64,000 nt of DNA from NCBI RefSeq assembly GCF_002161355.1, contig NZ_NFHL01000005.1:124001-188000 (forward strand), read 5' to 3'. Position 1 is the first letter of the stretch; each line of letters begins with the position of its first letter. The notes under the pieces are model-generated. The model was not told the DNA's origin. It was given only the letters and a program-made list of their open reading frames with translations, and did no database searches. This DNA comes from Lachnoclostridium sp. An76. Lineage in GTDB: Bacteria > Bacillota > Clostridia > Lachnospirales > Lachnospiraceae. Of the stretch, positions 8,447 to 16,524 are shown piece by piece. Position numbers and translations under genes: made by a program.

Positions 8447-9361
8447 ATGAGCAATATTATTCAAATCAATAATCTTAATAAAAGTTTTGGAAGTGTAAAC
8501 GCTGTTCAGAATTTGAGTTTTCGTGTGAAAAAAGGAGAGTTGTTTGCCTTTCTTGGTATCAATGGGGCAGGAAAATCAACTACAATCAATATTATGTGTG
8601 GACAACTGTCGAAAGACAGTGGAAGCGTTTTTATTGATAAACACGATTTAGATAAGGATATGGACTATATTAAGCGTGAACTGGGCGTAGTTTTTCAATC
8701 ATCTGTCTTGGATTCTGCCCTTTCTGTTTATGATAATTTGGAAAGTCGTGCCGCTTTATATGGCATTACTGGAATGGAGTTTAAGAAACGACTTGAGGAA
8801 CTGGCGAAAATATTAGATTTTGAAAATTTATTGAAACGCACCGTTGGTAAATTATCAGGAGGACAACGCCGAAGAATTGATATTGCAAGGGCTTTGTTTC
8901 ATAAGCCTAAAATTCTTATTCTTGATGAGCCGACAACAGGGCTTGATCCGCAGACACGCCGACTTATTTGGAATGTTATATCAAGTTTTCGCAAAGATGA
9001 AAATATGACTGTATTTTTAACTACGCACTATATGGAAGAAGCTGCGGAAGCTGATTATGTTGTAATCATTGATGATGGAAAAATATCCGCAGAGGGTACT
9101 CCGCTTGAATTAAAAAATATTTATACTGGGGATTACATCACAATTTATGATGTAGATGAAAAGGATATTAAAGCACTTGATGTGGAATATGAGCAAATCC
9201 GAAACGGTTATCGCCTTTCTGTACCGAATACAAAGGCTGCAACTGAATTGATTATTCGTAATCCACAGTTGTTTAATGATTACGAAATAACAAAAGGAAA
9301 AATGGACGATGTTTTTCTTGCTGTTACAGGAAAAACATTAGTGGGAGGTGCTGAAAAATGA
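8447..9361 (+). CDS. ABC transporter ATP-binding protein, DrrA/NodI-like
   Basis: The 304-residue cytoplasmic ATPase has Walker A GINGAGKST (about 38-46), signature LSGGQRRRIDIARAL, Walker B ILILDEPTTGLDP and switch LTTHYMEEA. The C-terminal 80 residues, with DVFLAVTGK near the end, match the DrrA type that drives ABC-2 drug or polysaccharide exporters. GGGAGG precedes the ATG by eight bases. It overlaps the permease gene by 4 bp (ATGA). Codon use is far more AT-rich than host genes, marking it as acquired cargo. It is the most likely selectable trait carried by the remnant. The substrate is unknown. The IS upstream probably separates it from its old promoter. Confidence 0.88.
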   Translation: MSNIIQINNLNKSFGSVNAVQNLSFRVKKGELFAFLGINGAGKSTTINIMCGQLSKDSGSVFIDKHDLDKDMDYIKRELGVVFQSSVLDSALSVYDNLESRAALYGITGMEFKKRLEELAKILDFENLLKRTVGKLSGGQRRRIDIARALFHKPKILILDEPTTGLDPQTRRLIWNVISSFRKDENMTVFLTTHYMEEAAEADYVVIIDDGKISAEGTPLELKNIYTGDYITIYDVDEKDIKALDVEYEQIRNGYRLSVPNTKAATELIIRNPQLFNDYEITKGKMDDVFLAVTGKTLVGGAEK

Positions 9362-10254
9362 GTATGGCTTTCATTCTTATCAAAAGGAATATCAAATTGT
9401 TTTTCAAAGATAAGGGAATGTTCTTTACCTCTTTGATAACGCCTGCTATATTGCTTGTACTCTATGTAACTTTTCTTGGGAATGTGTATCGGGATAGTTT
9501 TACATCTAATTTACCTAATTCATTAAAACTATCAGAAAGTATAATAGAGGGACTGGTAGGCGGTCAACTTATCTCCTCTATTCTTGCTGTTTCGTGTGTA
9601 ACGGTTGCTTTTTGTTCTAATTTTTCAATGGTGCAAGATAAAGCAAATGGTACGATAAGAGATTTAAGAATATCTCCTGTGAAGTCAGCTACACTTTCGC
9701 TGAGTTATTATGTTGCAACCTTGCTTTCAACACTTATTATTTGCTTTGCTGCAACGGGTATCTGTCTTACTTATGTGGCTATTGTCGGTTGGTATATGTC
9801 ACTCGCAGATATATTCTTTTTGTTTCTTGATATTTTACTTCTTGTTTTGTTTGGAACAGCATTATCTTCGATTATTAATTTTTTCTTATCAACACAAGGA
9901 CAAATTTCAGCGGTAGGCACAATCATCAGTGCGGGATATGGTTTCATTTGTGGTGCATATATGCCTATTTCTTCATTTGGAGAAGGGCTGCAAAAAATAA
10001 TCTCATTTTTGCCAGGCACTTATGGTACATCACTTATCCGAAATCATACAATGCAAGGGGCGCTTGCCGAAATGCAAAATCAAGGTATTCCAACAGAGGT
10101 TATTGAAAAAATAAAAGATTCCCTTGATTGCAATCTTTATTTTTTCGGAAGTCAAGTAAATATTGGAACGATGTATATGATACTTGGTATCACTATTTTG
10201 GTATTGATTGGAATTTATATTTTGTTAAACAAATCAAAAAAATATAACTGTTAA
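9358..10254 (+). CDS. ABC-2 type transporter permease
   Basis: The 298-residue membrane protein has about six hydrophobic segments: LITPAILLVLYVTF, LISSILAVSCVTVAF, TLIICFAATGICLTYVAIVG, ADIFFLFLDILLLVLFG, ISAVGTIISAGYGFICGAYM and MYMILGITILVLIGIYILL. These follow a cytoplasmic start FILIKRNIKLFFKDKG. The loop after the fifth helix (PISSFGEGLQKIISFLPGTYGTSLIR) is the ABC-2 signature region. With the ATPase encoded just upstream (4 bp overlap) it should form an exporter, two copies of each per complex. Base composition is AT-rich like its partner. A strong terminator follows at 10282. Confidence 0.88.
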   Translation: MSMAFILIKRNIKLFFKDKGMFFTSLITPAILLVLYVTFLGNVYRDSFTSNLPNSLKLSESIIEGLVGGQLISSILAVSCVTVAFCSNFSMVQDKANGTIRDLRISPVKSATLSLSYYVATLLSTLIICFAATGICLTYVAIVGWYMSLADIFFLFLDILLLVLFGTALSSIINFFLSTQGQISAVGTIISAGYGFICGAYMPISSFGEGLQKIISFLPGTYGTSLIRNHTMQGALAEMQNQGIPTEVIEKIKDSLDCNLYFFGSQVNIGTMYMILGITILVLIGIYILLNKSKKYNC

Positions 10255-10281
10255 TTTAGTAGCTGCAAATGATTATGTAAT

Positions 10282-10317
10282 CCGCCGCTATGGGTAAAAC
10301 CATAACGGCGGTTTTTC
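10282..10317 (+). terminator. Rho-independent terminator of the ABC cargo operon
   Basis: CCGCCGCTATGG and CCATAACGGCGG form a 12 bp stem with one mismatch and a 6 nt loop, followed by TTTTT. It lies 28 bp after the permease stop. Confidence 0.85.
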
Positions 10318-10322
10318 AATGC

Positions 10323-10679
10323 CTATCGGCTATCTCTGTCAATGGATTTTTTACGCTGTCTTTGCGGTGGGTTCTGCTTGTTGCGTTCCTGTATCTCACG
10401 CAAATGTTTTAGCACGCTCTGCTTTTCGGGCGGTCTAAGCTGTTCTTTAGCGGTGGCTGTCGGTTTCCTGCTGACTTGGCGTTCCCACTCGGCAAGGTCA
10501 CGGTTGTACTGTTCCACAACGCTTTCCATTTCTCGGAAAGTACGCATAAAAACTTGTACATCGGGATAACCGTCCTCTTTGAGCGTGTCGGGGATTTTAT
10601 CCAGCCTGTCGGCAATCTCTGCTTCGGTTTCTTTGATTTTTACTTCCAACGCTTTTCGTTCTTTGCCTTTGAAAAGCCA
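10323..10679 (-). pseudogene. C-terminal fragment of a MobA/MobL-like relaxase
   Basis: The frame reads WLFKGKERKALEVKIKETEAEIADRL and continues through a charged, coiled tail. That tail contains MESVVEQYNRDLAEWERQ and ends PPQRQRKKSIDRDSR. Highly basic, helical C-terminal tails like this end MobA/MobL mobilisation nucleases of Firmicute conjugative elements. No HUH catalytic domain is present. The frame breaks at about 10680, exactly where an integrase frame begins on the opposite strand. The apparent TTG start at 10649 is therefore not a real start. The join marks a deletion that removed the relaxase body and the conjugation genes. Identification of the family is tentative. Confidence 0.55.
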
Positions 10680-11738
10680 AACTTAAGCAACGGGACGGTC
10701 ATGTCCTATCAGGGAACGGTAAACCGTATCAAGCAATATCCCATTGGCAAACGCAAGCTGAAAACCGTGACCGCCGACCATTTGCAGGCGTTCATTGATT
10801 TTCTGAGCTATGGTGGGACAAACCCGGACGGGACAACTTCAAAGCCCATGAGCAAAGGATATATGCTCCTGTTCTCGGCGGTGCTGCAAAATTCCTTCCG
10901 CTTTGCGGTATTCCCGAAAAAACTGATTACTTTTAACCCTATGCAGTATGTGAAGCTGAGAGGCAGGAAGCAGGAAACGGATATTTTCTCGGATAGTGAG
11001 GAAGATTCTTCCAGTATTCCTACTATCACGCATGAGCAGTTCCAAAAGCTGGAGGAATTTCTCAAGGCAAAAGACAATCCCGCTTTGCTGCCTGTGCAGA
11101 TAGCGTACTACACGGGGCTTCGTATCGGGGAAGTATGCGGCTTGACTTGGCAGGATATTAACCTTGAGGAACAATATCTTACGGTACGCCGCAGTATGCG
11201 CTATAACGGAACAAGGCACACAACCGAAGTGGGAACGACAAAGCGGAGCAAAGTCCGCACCGTTGATTTCTGTGATACGCTGGTGGCAATCCTGCAGGCG
11301 GCAAGAACAGAACAACGCAAAAACCGTTTCCGCTACGGGGAGCTTTATCACCTGAACTACTACAAAGAAGTAAAGGAAAAAGGGCGCACCTATTACGAGG
11401 TTTACAGCCTGCAAAGGACAAAGGAAGTCCCGGAGGACTACAAGGAAATCTCCTTTGTCTGCCTGAGAGCAGACGGGGCGTATGAAGCGCCGAGCACGGT
11501 AGGGATTATGTGCAGGGCGGCAAAGAAGAAAGTGAAAGGGCTTGAGGATTTTCATTTCCACACGCTCCGCCACACCTACACAAGCAATCTGTTGTCCGGC
11601 GGCGCAAAGCCGAAAGATGGGCAGGAACTTCTCGGACACTCTGATGTCAGTACCACAATGAACATCTACGCTCACTCTACAAGGGAAGCGAAGCGTACTT
11701 CCGCAAGGCTGCTGGATAAGGTGGTCGGCGGGGAATAA
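10680..11738 (+). pseudogene. int: Tyrosine integrase of Tn916/Tn1549 type, 5'-truncated
   Basis: About 352 codons remain, beginning NLSNGTVMSYQGTVNRIKQY. This resembles the core-binding domain of Tn1549-like integrases. The catalytic domain is complete: Arg in YYTGLRIGEVCGL, Lys near EVGTTKRSKVRTV, HTLRHTYTSNLL, LGHSDVSTTMNIYAH with the Tyr nucleophile. Missing is the N-terminal arm-binding domain (about 50-60 residues). An ORF reading from 10476 simply runs through antisense relaxase sequence, so that start is spurious. The gene ends about 125 bp from the right element end, the usual position. Loss of the arm-binding domain should prevent proper excision. Confidence 0.8.
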
Positions 11739-11741
11739 AAA

Positions 11742-11868
11742 ATTGCCCTTGTTTCGGCTCGTAAGGGCAAAAACGAGGGCAAACAGATAAGGTTTGAACG
11801 GAAAACAGGTGTGAAGCCTTGAAAAATCAATGGTTTTTGAGGATTAGATAGTTAAATACGAATTTGGA
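11742..11868. other. Right end and junction (attR-like) of the Tn1549-like remnant
   Basis: Between the integrase stop and host DNA lie TTGCCCTTG, TAAGGGCAAAAACGAGGGCAA (two AAGGGCAA-type sites matching 5748-5769 at the left end), AAGCCTTGAAAA at 11814-11825 and an inverted AATCCTC motif. Host sequence resumes at TTGGA (11864-11868). Confidence 0.65.
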
Positions 11869-12800
11869 TCTGTATATCGTCGCCCATAACAAGCGCAGCG
11901 CCGTTCTGTGTATACACATCTTCCGGGCTGTCTCCAAATACGCCCCTGCTCACATTATCTGTGACTGTGCCGCCGTACAGGAATGTGTTATATTCACTGC
12001 CGTTGTTTGAAAAATATACACCACCGCCATTATAAGCGCTGTTCCCTGTGATCGTACCGCCATTCATGGTGAAAGACGCACCGTCAGTAAACTGTACATC
12101 CACGCCCCCGCCATATGTATAATTGCCCAGTGCTTCATTATCGCTGATCGTACCGCCGTTCATGATAAATTCTGCCCAGACCATGACCGCGCCGCCGGAG
12201 CCCCATTGAATTCCTCCATTCCAGAAGCCGCTTCAAAAGCATCTTTCAAAGTCTGATAAAAAGTCTGTCCGAGCCTCGCCACTGCATCGGCATCAATCCC
12301 GGTTGCTTCAACTGTCAGCGGATGATCCACCGCTTCCGCGCTGATCTCAACAATCCCGGTTGCCTTGTCATAAGTATAATCTGTCCCCTGAACAAGCAGA
12401 GATTCGCCGCGCATGATCTCGACACTCCCCGGCAGGTCATACCCTTCAGCCCCTGTAAGCTTAAAACTGTACGCCTCACCATATGGCATAACCCAATATT
12501 CAATATCTCCATACATATAAGTCTCTTCCGAAGTGACCGCTTCTGCATTCAGATCGGCAAGCTCCATGCGCAGACCGTACCTTCCGTCACCTTCATCCAC
12601 GATGTTGTTGAAGTTACCGCCCACTATAAGGCCATGATTGTAAACCGTTTCCGTATAATTACCGGAAACGATCACTCCCTTAGTCCCATTTTCAATATCG
12701 AGCCCCCATGTTCCAGTCCCTGCCATGGCCTGTCATCTGGGCATCATAACTGTTATCCACGTAATTTTCAGGTCCGGACTTGTCAATCCCGGCTCATTTC
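11864..12800 (-). pseudogene. Beta-helix cell-surface protein, interior fragment with frameshifts
   Basis: The 3' part encodes tandem right-handed beta-helix turns: FIMNGGTISDNEAL, FTMNGGTITGNSAYNGGGVYF, FLYGGTVTDNVS. It ends GDDIQIQ at the element junction. The 5' part (12160-12726) encodes YMYGDIEYWVMPYGEAYSF and an LGQTFYQTLKDAFEAA segment that normally opens such a helix. A frameshift or small deletion near 12184-12205 separates the two. A second shift near 12730 separates a further piece (SGPENYVDNSYDAQMTG). A TGA at about 12792 then closes the frame, so there is no start codon or signal peptide. With 4945-5594 it formed one exported, adhesin-like gene. It had decayed at both ends in addition to being split. 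Confidence 0.75.
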
Positions 12801-12854
12801 AGTATGATTGATACAAAGGATTTTTCTTGAATGATACTGGGAGGATATTTTCAA

Positions 12855-14510
12855 ATGAAACGATGGATACGCTGGATATGTGCCGCACTTTTTGTTACAG
12901 CCGCGGCTTTTATTATTTGGTTTCTGCATCTTTTTACACAGGTCAATGTTTCCATGCAGTATATTGACTGGACAGATTCCGTGCAAGTCATGCCTGACGG
13001 TACGGAACAGCCATTCGAGTGGGACAGTTACAGTAATACTTCTGAGATCACCGGGATCTATCGCTTCTATGGCAGCCTTCCCTCTGATCTCCCCTCCGGC
13101 AGCCTTCTTTTTGAAACAAATGGCGCCGTGATTTCCCTGACTCTGGACGGGGAACCGATCTATCAGTCTAATGTAGCTCAAACGTACGAGGCCGTCTCCA
13201 TGGCCCAGGCTACTCTCCCGCTTCCGGAGGGAACTTTCGGAGAGGTGGTTATGACCTGTGAGATCACAGATGCATCGCATACAATGTTTCCGCCCCTGCT
13301 CCGCTTTATACCGGAGAACCTGGATATCAAAGAAAGTACTGCCTTAGCCAACCGCACGGCATTCCCTACGGGCGCCGCTGCGCTCGCCCTTATCCTGATC
13401 TTTGGTCTCTTCCTGTTGGGAGTGTCTTTAAAAAAAGCAGATTTCAGCCTGATCCCTCTGCTCTTTGCGCTGGTCGGACTTGTATCATTCCAACTGATCC
13501 AGGATGAAGGATATTATTTTCTCCCCCAGAGCGTGTCAGATCTGTTCAGCCACCGCGGGATCAATTTTTCTGTCATAATCCTGCTGGTGCTTTACCTGGC
13601 GATGAACCGGCGCCGCCAGTTCTGGAAACACCTGTGTATCGCGGCTGCCTGGAGCGCCGCAGCCCTTTTGATCGGATACATCATCTCTCTGTCCGGGGAT
13701 GGTTATCTCGCCTTCTATATCAGAGAAGGTCTGATCCCAGAGCTCCAGGCAGGCATATACAGCGGGCTGCTCTACTGGCTCACCTTATGGCTTTCCGTCA
13801 CTTCCGCTTTGATTTCCGCGTACGGCATGGCGCGCGCATTTATAGACCAGGGGGTGCAGGCCCAGAGCCTTCGGATCAAAAACCATCTGATGACAGAAGG
13901 TTACCAGGCACTGGAACAACGGATCACAGAAGACGCTTCTGCACGCCATGAATTAAACCACCAGCTTACCGCCCTGCAGTGCCTGTTGGAAAAGAAAGAT
14001 TATCAGGGGCTCGGACAGATGCTCTCACACATGGCGGGAGAACAGTCTTCTCTGGCACAGACCAGTTTTACCGGCAATCACACTCTCAATACCATTCTCC
14101 AGGATGCCGCCGGGAAAGCGAAACGGAACAACATCCGATTTCAGGCGCAGGCCAGTGTCCCTGACGAACTGAATATACCAGACACAGACCTGTGCGGTCT
14201 CTTTATGAATATATTAGATAACGCACTGGAAGCGGCTGAAAAGGTCGAGACAACTGACCGGCGCTATATCAAACTCCAGGTCAAATCTGCCGACCTGTAT
14301 CTTACCGTAAAATGTATCAATTCGTTTAATGGTGTGATAAAGAAAGACAAAAAAGGAAATCTCATGACAACCAAAGAAGATTCCCTGTCACATGGACTTG
14401 GGCTGAAACAAATAGCGGAAATTGCAGAAAAATATCACAGCACGCTTATATATCATTACACAGATGACGGCGTCTATACCCTGCAGACCGCACTGAGGAT
14501 CCCGGACTGA
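12855..14510 (+). CDS. GHKL-type sensor histidine kinase
   Basis: The 551-residue membrane kinase has one N-terminal helix (ICAALFVTAAAFIIWFL), then an extracellular beta-rich domain of about 150 residues. Six to seven further helices follow to about residue 330. The cytoplasmic kinase part has the phospho-acceptor box RHELNHQLTALQCLL, N-box LFMNILDNALEAAEK and G-box SHGLGLKQIAEIAEKY. This is the AgrC/LytS-like HATPase_c_5 class, which pairs with LytTR regulators. GGGAGG ten bases before the ATG at 12855 decides the start. The likely partner is the LytTR regulator encoded convergently, with only 12 bp between stop codons. The signal is unknown. The extracellular domain suggests a peptide or surface ligand. 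Confidence 0.88.
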   Translation: MKRWIRWICAALFVTAAAFIIWFLHLFTQVNVSMQYIDWTDSVQVMPDGTEQPFEWDSYSNTSEITGIYRFYGSLPSDLPSGSLLFETNGAVISLTLDGEPIYQSNVAQTYEAVSMAQATLPLPEGTFGEVVMTCEITDASHTMFPPLLRFIPENLDIKESTALANRTAFPTGAAALALILIFGLFLLGVSLKKADFSLIPLLFALVGLVSFQLIQDEGYYFLPQSVSDLFSHRGINFSVIILLVLYLAMNRRRQFWKHLCIAAAWSAAALLIGYIISLSGDGYLAFYIREGLIPELQAGIYSGLLYWLTLWLSVTSALISAYGMARAFIDQGVQAQSLRIKNHLMTEGYQALEQRITEDASARHELNHQLTALQCLLEKKDYQGLGQMLSHMAGEQSSLAQTSFTGNHTLNTILQDAAGKAKRNNIRFQAQASVPDELNIPDTDLCGLFMNILDNALEAAEKVETTDRRYIKLQVKSADLYLTVKCINSFNGVIKKDKKGNLMTTKEDSLSHGLGLKQIAEIAEKYHSTLIYHYTDDGVYTLQTALRIPD

Positions 14511-14522
14511 CAGTCCCGGTTT

Positions 14523-15239
14523 CTACTGAGTGATATAGGAGATAAATGCTTCCTGAAACCGCTTATAATATTTACGGCCCACAGGAAGTTCACTCCCATT
14601 ATCCATATAAAGAGTAGACTTTTTAAATTCTCTTACATGCGCAAGACTGGCCAGATAGCTGTTATGGCAGCGTACAAACTGTCCCGGGGGAAGCAGGATT
14701 TCTAATTCTGATAATGAGATCGGGAACTCTGCTCCTCCATTCTCCAGTACAATATGGACATTATGGTTTCCTCCGGTTTCCGCCCATAAGACAGATGCCA
14801 GAGGCAGGTTCAGGCTCCTGCTTCCCTTCTGGAGAAGGACCGCCCTGGACCTGTGGTTCAATTCCCAATCTGTAAGGAGAGCCTCTTCCAGCTCTCCCTT
14901 TTTCATAGGCTTCAGGAGAAAATGGACCGGCTGTACGCTGTACCCTTCTCTGAGATACTTTTCATAACCAGTCAGGAAAATAATACTGACCCTGCCCTTT
15001 TTACGGCGCAGTTCCTTTGCAAACTCCATCCCGGACTTGCTCCCCAACTCTATATCCAGGATCAGCACATCAAAAATCTCTCCTCTCGTCTCAATGAACC
15101 GCCCCAATTCTTCCGCATCAGAAAACGGCGTGATCTCATACGGTATCCCTGCATTTTCCAGGATTTCTCCACAGAGCCCGCAGATCTCTTCCCGTATCAC
15201 CTGCTCATCTTCACAAACCGCCAGACAGTATGTATGCAT
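14523..15239 (-). CDS. LytTR-family response regulator
   Basis: The 238-residue protein has an N-terminal receiver (acidic CEDEQ, phospho-acceptor Asp in DVLILDIELG, Thr in FLTGYEKY, Lys in LLKPMKKGE). Its C-terminal LytTR DNA-binding domain runs from about residue 135 to the end, with ETGGNHNVHIVL, FVRCHNSYLASLAHV and LPVGRKYYKRF. It binds direct repeats in DNA and typically controls cell-surface, peptide or competence genes. AGAGAGG ten bases before the ATG at 15239 favours that start over one ten codons earlier. A good promoter lies upstream at 15299-15327. It faces the GHKL kinase tail to tail, an unusual arrangement for such a pair. Confidence 0.9.
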   Translation of the reverse strand: MHTYCLAVCEDEQVIREEICGLCGEILENAGIPYEITPFSDAEELGRFIETRGEIFDVLILDIELGSKSGMEFAKELRRKKGRVSIIFLTGYEKYLREGYSVQPVHFLLKPMKKGELEEALLTDWELNHRSRAVLLQKGSRSLNLPLASVLWAETGGNHNVHIVLENGGAEFPISLSELEILLPPGQFVRCHNSYLASLAHVREFKKSTLYMDNGSELPVGRKYYKRFQEAFISYITQ

Positions 15240-15298
15240 ATAGTTATACCTCTCTTCTGCTTCAGGCACGTCTTCCCGCCTGCTGCAATCTGAACTAT

Positions 15299-15327
15299 AT
15301 TATACAAAAGTACATCCTGTCCTTCAA
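15299..15327 (-). promoter_or_regulatory. Promoter of the LytTR regulator
   Basis: On the minus strand TTGAAG (-35), a 17 nt spacer and TATAAT (-10) lie about 60 bp upstream of the regulator start. No obvious LytTR direct repeat is seen beside it. Confidence 0.7.
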
Positions 15328-15419
15328 GTAGTTAAACCCACTATGTGTTAACGGAGCATTATACTGGGAACTCAGAACTTTCTCCTTCTTGGATATTCAG
15401 ATTTTCCAGATTCATAAGA

Positions 15420-16211
15420 CTATATGTCCGACTGAAAGATTACCATACATTCTTTGCGGTAAAATGCTACGCCACATTTCATAATATCTTTATATCCCTC
15501 CTGCCGGAGCGATACTTCATAATCCTGTTCTTCAATCTGCCGGAGCGCTTCCCTGCATTTTTCTTCCAGCCCCTGATAGTTCTTCGACACCTTGATCTCG
15601 ATGATCACGGCTTTCCCCCGGACGCTCGGATATCTCACGAGGATATCCGGCCTGCCGTTCCCGGATCCACGGTTCGACTGCACGATGTAATTCCCGATAT
15701 TTTTCAGCACCCCGACAAGGAACCCGTGATAATAGCTCTCCTGATAATCGTAAAAGCTGATCGTCTCCATCAGATTCTCCGAGAGGATCTCCGCCATCTT
15801 ATCGCCGTCCCCGCTCAGCAGGCTTTCGTAGAGAGGCGTAAGCTCTTTCTTCTCCGTCTTCTTCTCAAACCATTGGAGAACCGCGTTCTTATAGACATAG
15901 CGCACCTCGCTGTTAGGGATCGCCATTTCCATCCGTACCGTCTCATCCTCCTGCTCCTCCCGTATCTTTTTCAGATACCCGGTAAAGAACAGAAAGTTCC
16001 AGAGGTTATCCTGTGTGGAATTCATGTCGTCGTATGTGATGTCCTCATGGATCGGTTTTGTGATCGTACCGCCTTCGATCAGCCCCTCGATTTCCTGCCG
16101 CACAGAGAGATCCGCATGTTCGATCAGTTTTTTTACGATACTGTTGGAGCTTGTATTGGACCAGTAGGGCTTTGCAAAGACCTTTTTGTCTCCATAGCAG
16201 GAATTCACATA
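15420..16211 (-). pseudogene. C-terminal half of an AAA-ATPase/PD-(D/E)XK protein (IS-interrupted)
   Basis: Starting at YVNSCYGDKKVFAKPYWSNTSSN, this half runs through a linker domain into a PD-(D/E)XK nuclease-like fold. That fold contains GRPDILVRYPSVRGKAVIIEIKVSK, with the acidic Asp and the E-x-K pair. It ends YKDIMKCGVAFYRKECMVIF. This is the standard C-terminus of the AAA-ATPase-like/PD-(D/E)XK family abundant in gut Clostridia and Bacteroides. The N-terminal half is at 17888-18781, and an IS110-family element separates them. Rejoining gives NPWSVIK-YVNSCYG, the conserved family sequence. A GTG at 16208 could start a fragment but has no convincing ribosome site. The family's biological role is not established. 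Confidence 0.85.
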
Positions 16212-16299
16212 ATTATATTCCGCCTTTCTGCGAAAGACACCAATGAGTCATGAAACGTATTGGCTAACTTTCGCTTTCTTAATCTATCTTCCTTCTGAT

Positions 16300-16510
16300 A
16301 TTATTCTTTTATAAGACTGACACACTACAGAACACGTGGAGGTGAGTGGTGGGGCTGTATAGCGGCGACCCCGCATAATTATTTGTTGTCGGTCATCCGT
16401 TAAGGCATCAATGATTGGCGCATTCCCGTAGCCCGTACACTTATCTCTTCCAAAGTCGACTCGATTTTGCCGGATGACCAGTCACTGTCGGTCTTATGAC
16501 TATAAATATC
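16300..16510 (+). ncRNA. Candidate IS110 bridge RNA region
   Basis: The left non-coding end of the element contains GTGGGG and CCCCGC arms around 16344-16376, and repeated GTCGGTCAT/GTCGGTCTTATGAC motifs at 16386-16394 and 16487-16500. It has no plausible gene. In IS110-group elements this end encodes the RNA that bridges donor and target DNA. Loops and ends were not resolved. Confidence 0.5.
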
Positions 16511-16524
16511 AGGAGGTTATGTGA

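Larger units (their letters stand above)
5595..11863. mobile_element. Decayed Tn1549/CTn-like conjugative transposon remnant
   Basis: The 6.3 kb segment interrupts one surface-protein gene whose halves lie on each side. Both junctions show TTGGA, as expected for the short coupling sequence of Tn916/Tn1549-type integrases in an A/T-rich target. The ends carry related inverted sequences: AATCCTCCAAAAGCC at 5648-5662 and, inverted, AATCCTCAAAAACC near 11833-11848. They also carry direct repeats AAGCCTTGAAAA (5659-5670 and 11814-11825) and TAAGGGCAA motifs, all likely integrase arm sites. Contents, left to right: tnpV, an IS110-family IS, a two-gene ABC transporter, a relaxase tail and an integrase lacking its 5' end. 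No conjugation genes remain, so the interior has been deleted and the element should be immobile on its own. Confidence 0.75.

Noticed and set aside
10476-10679. Apparent N-terminal 68 codons of the integrase
   Set aside because: They are antisense to the relaxase tail and read as unrelated sequence. The integrase resemblance begins at about 10680.
15345-16253. 302-codon plus-strand frame
   Set aside because: Antisense to the AAA-ATPase/PD-(D/E)XK C-terminal half, whose minus-strand sequence shows the nuclease motif.
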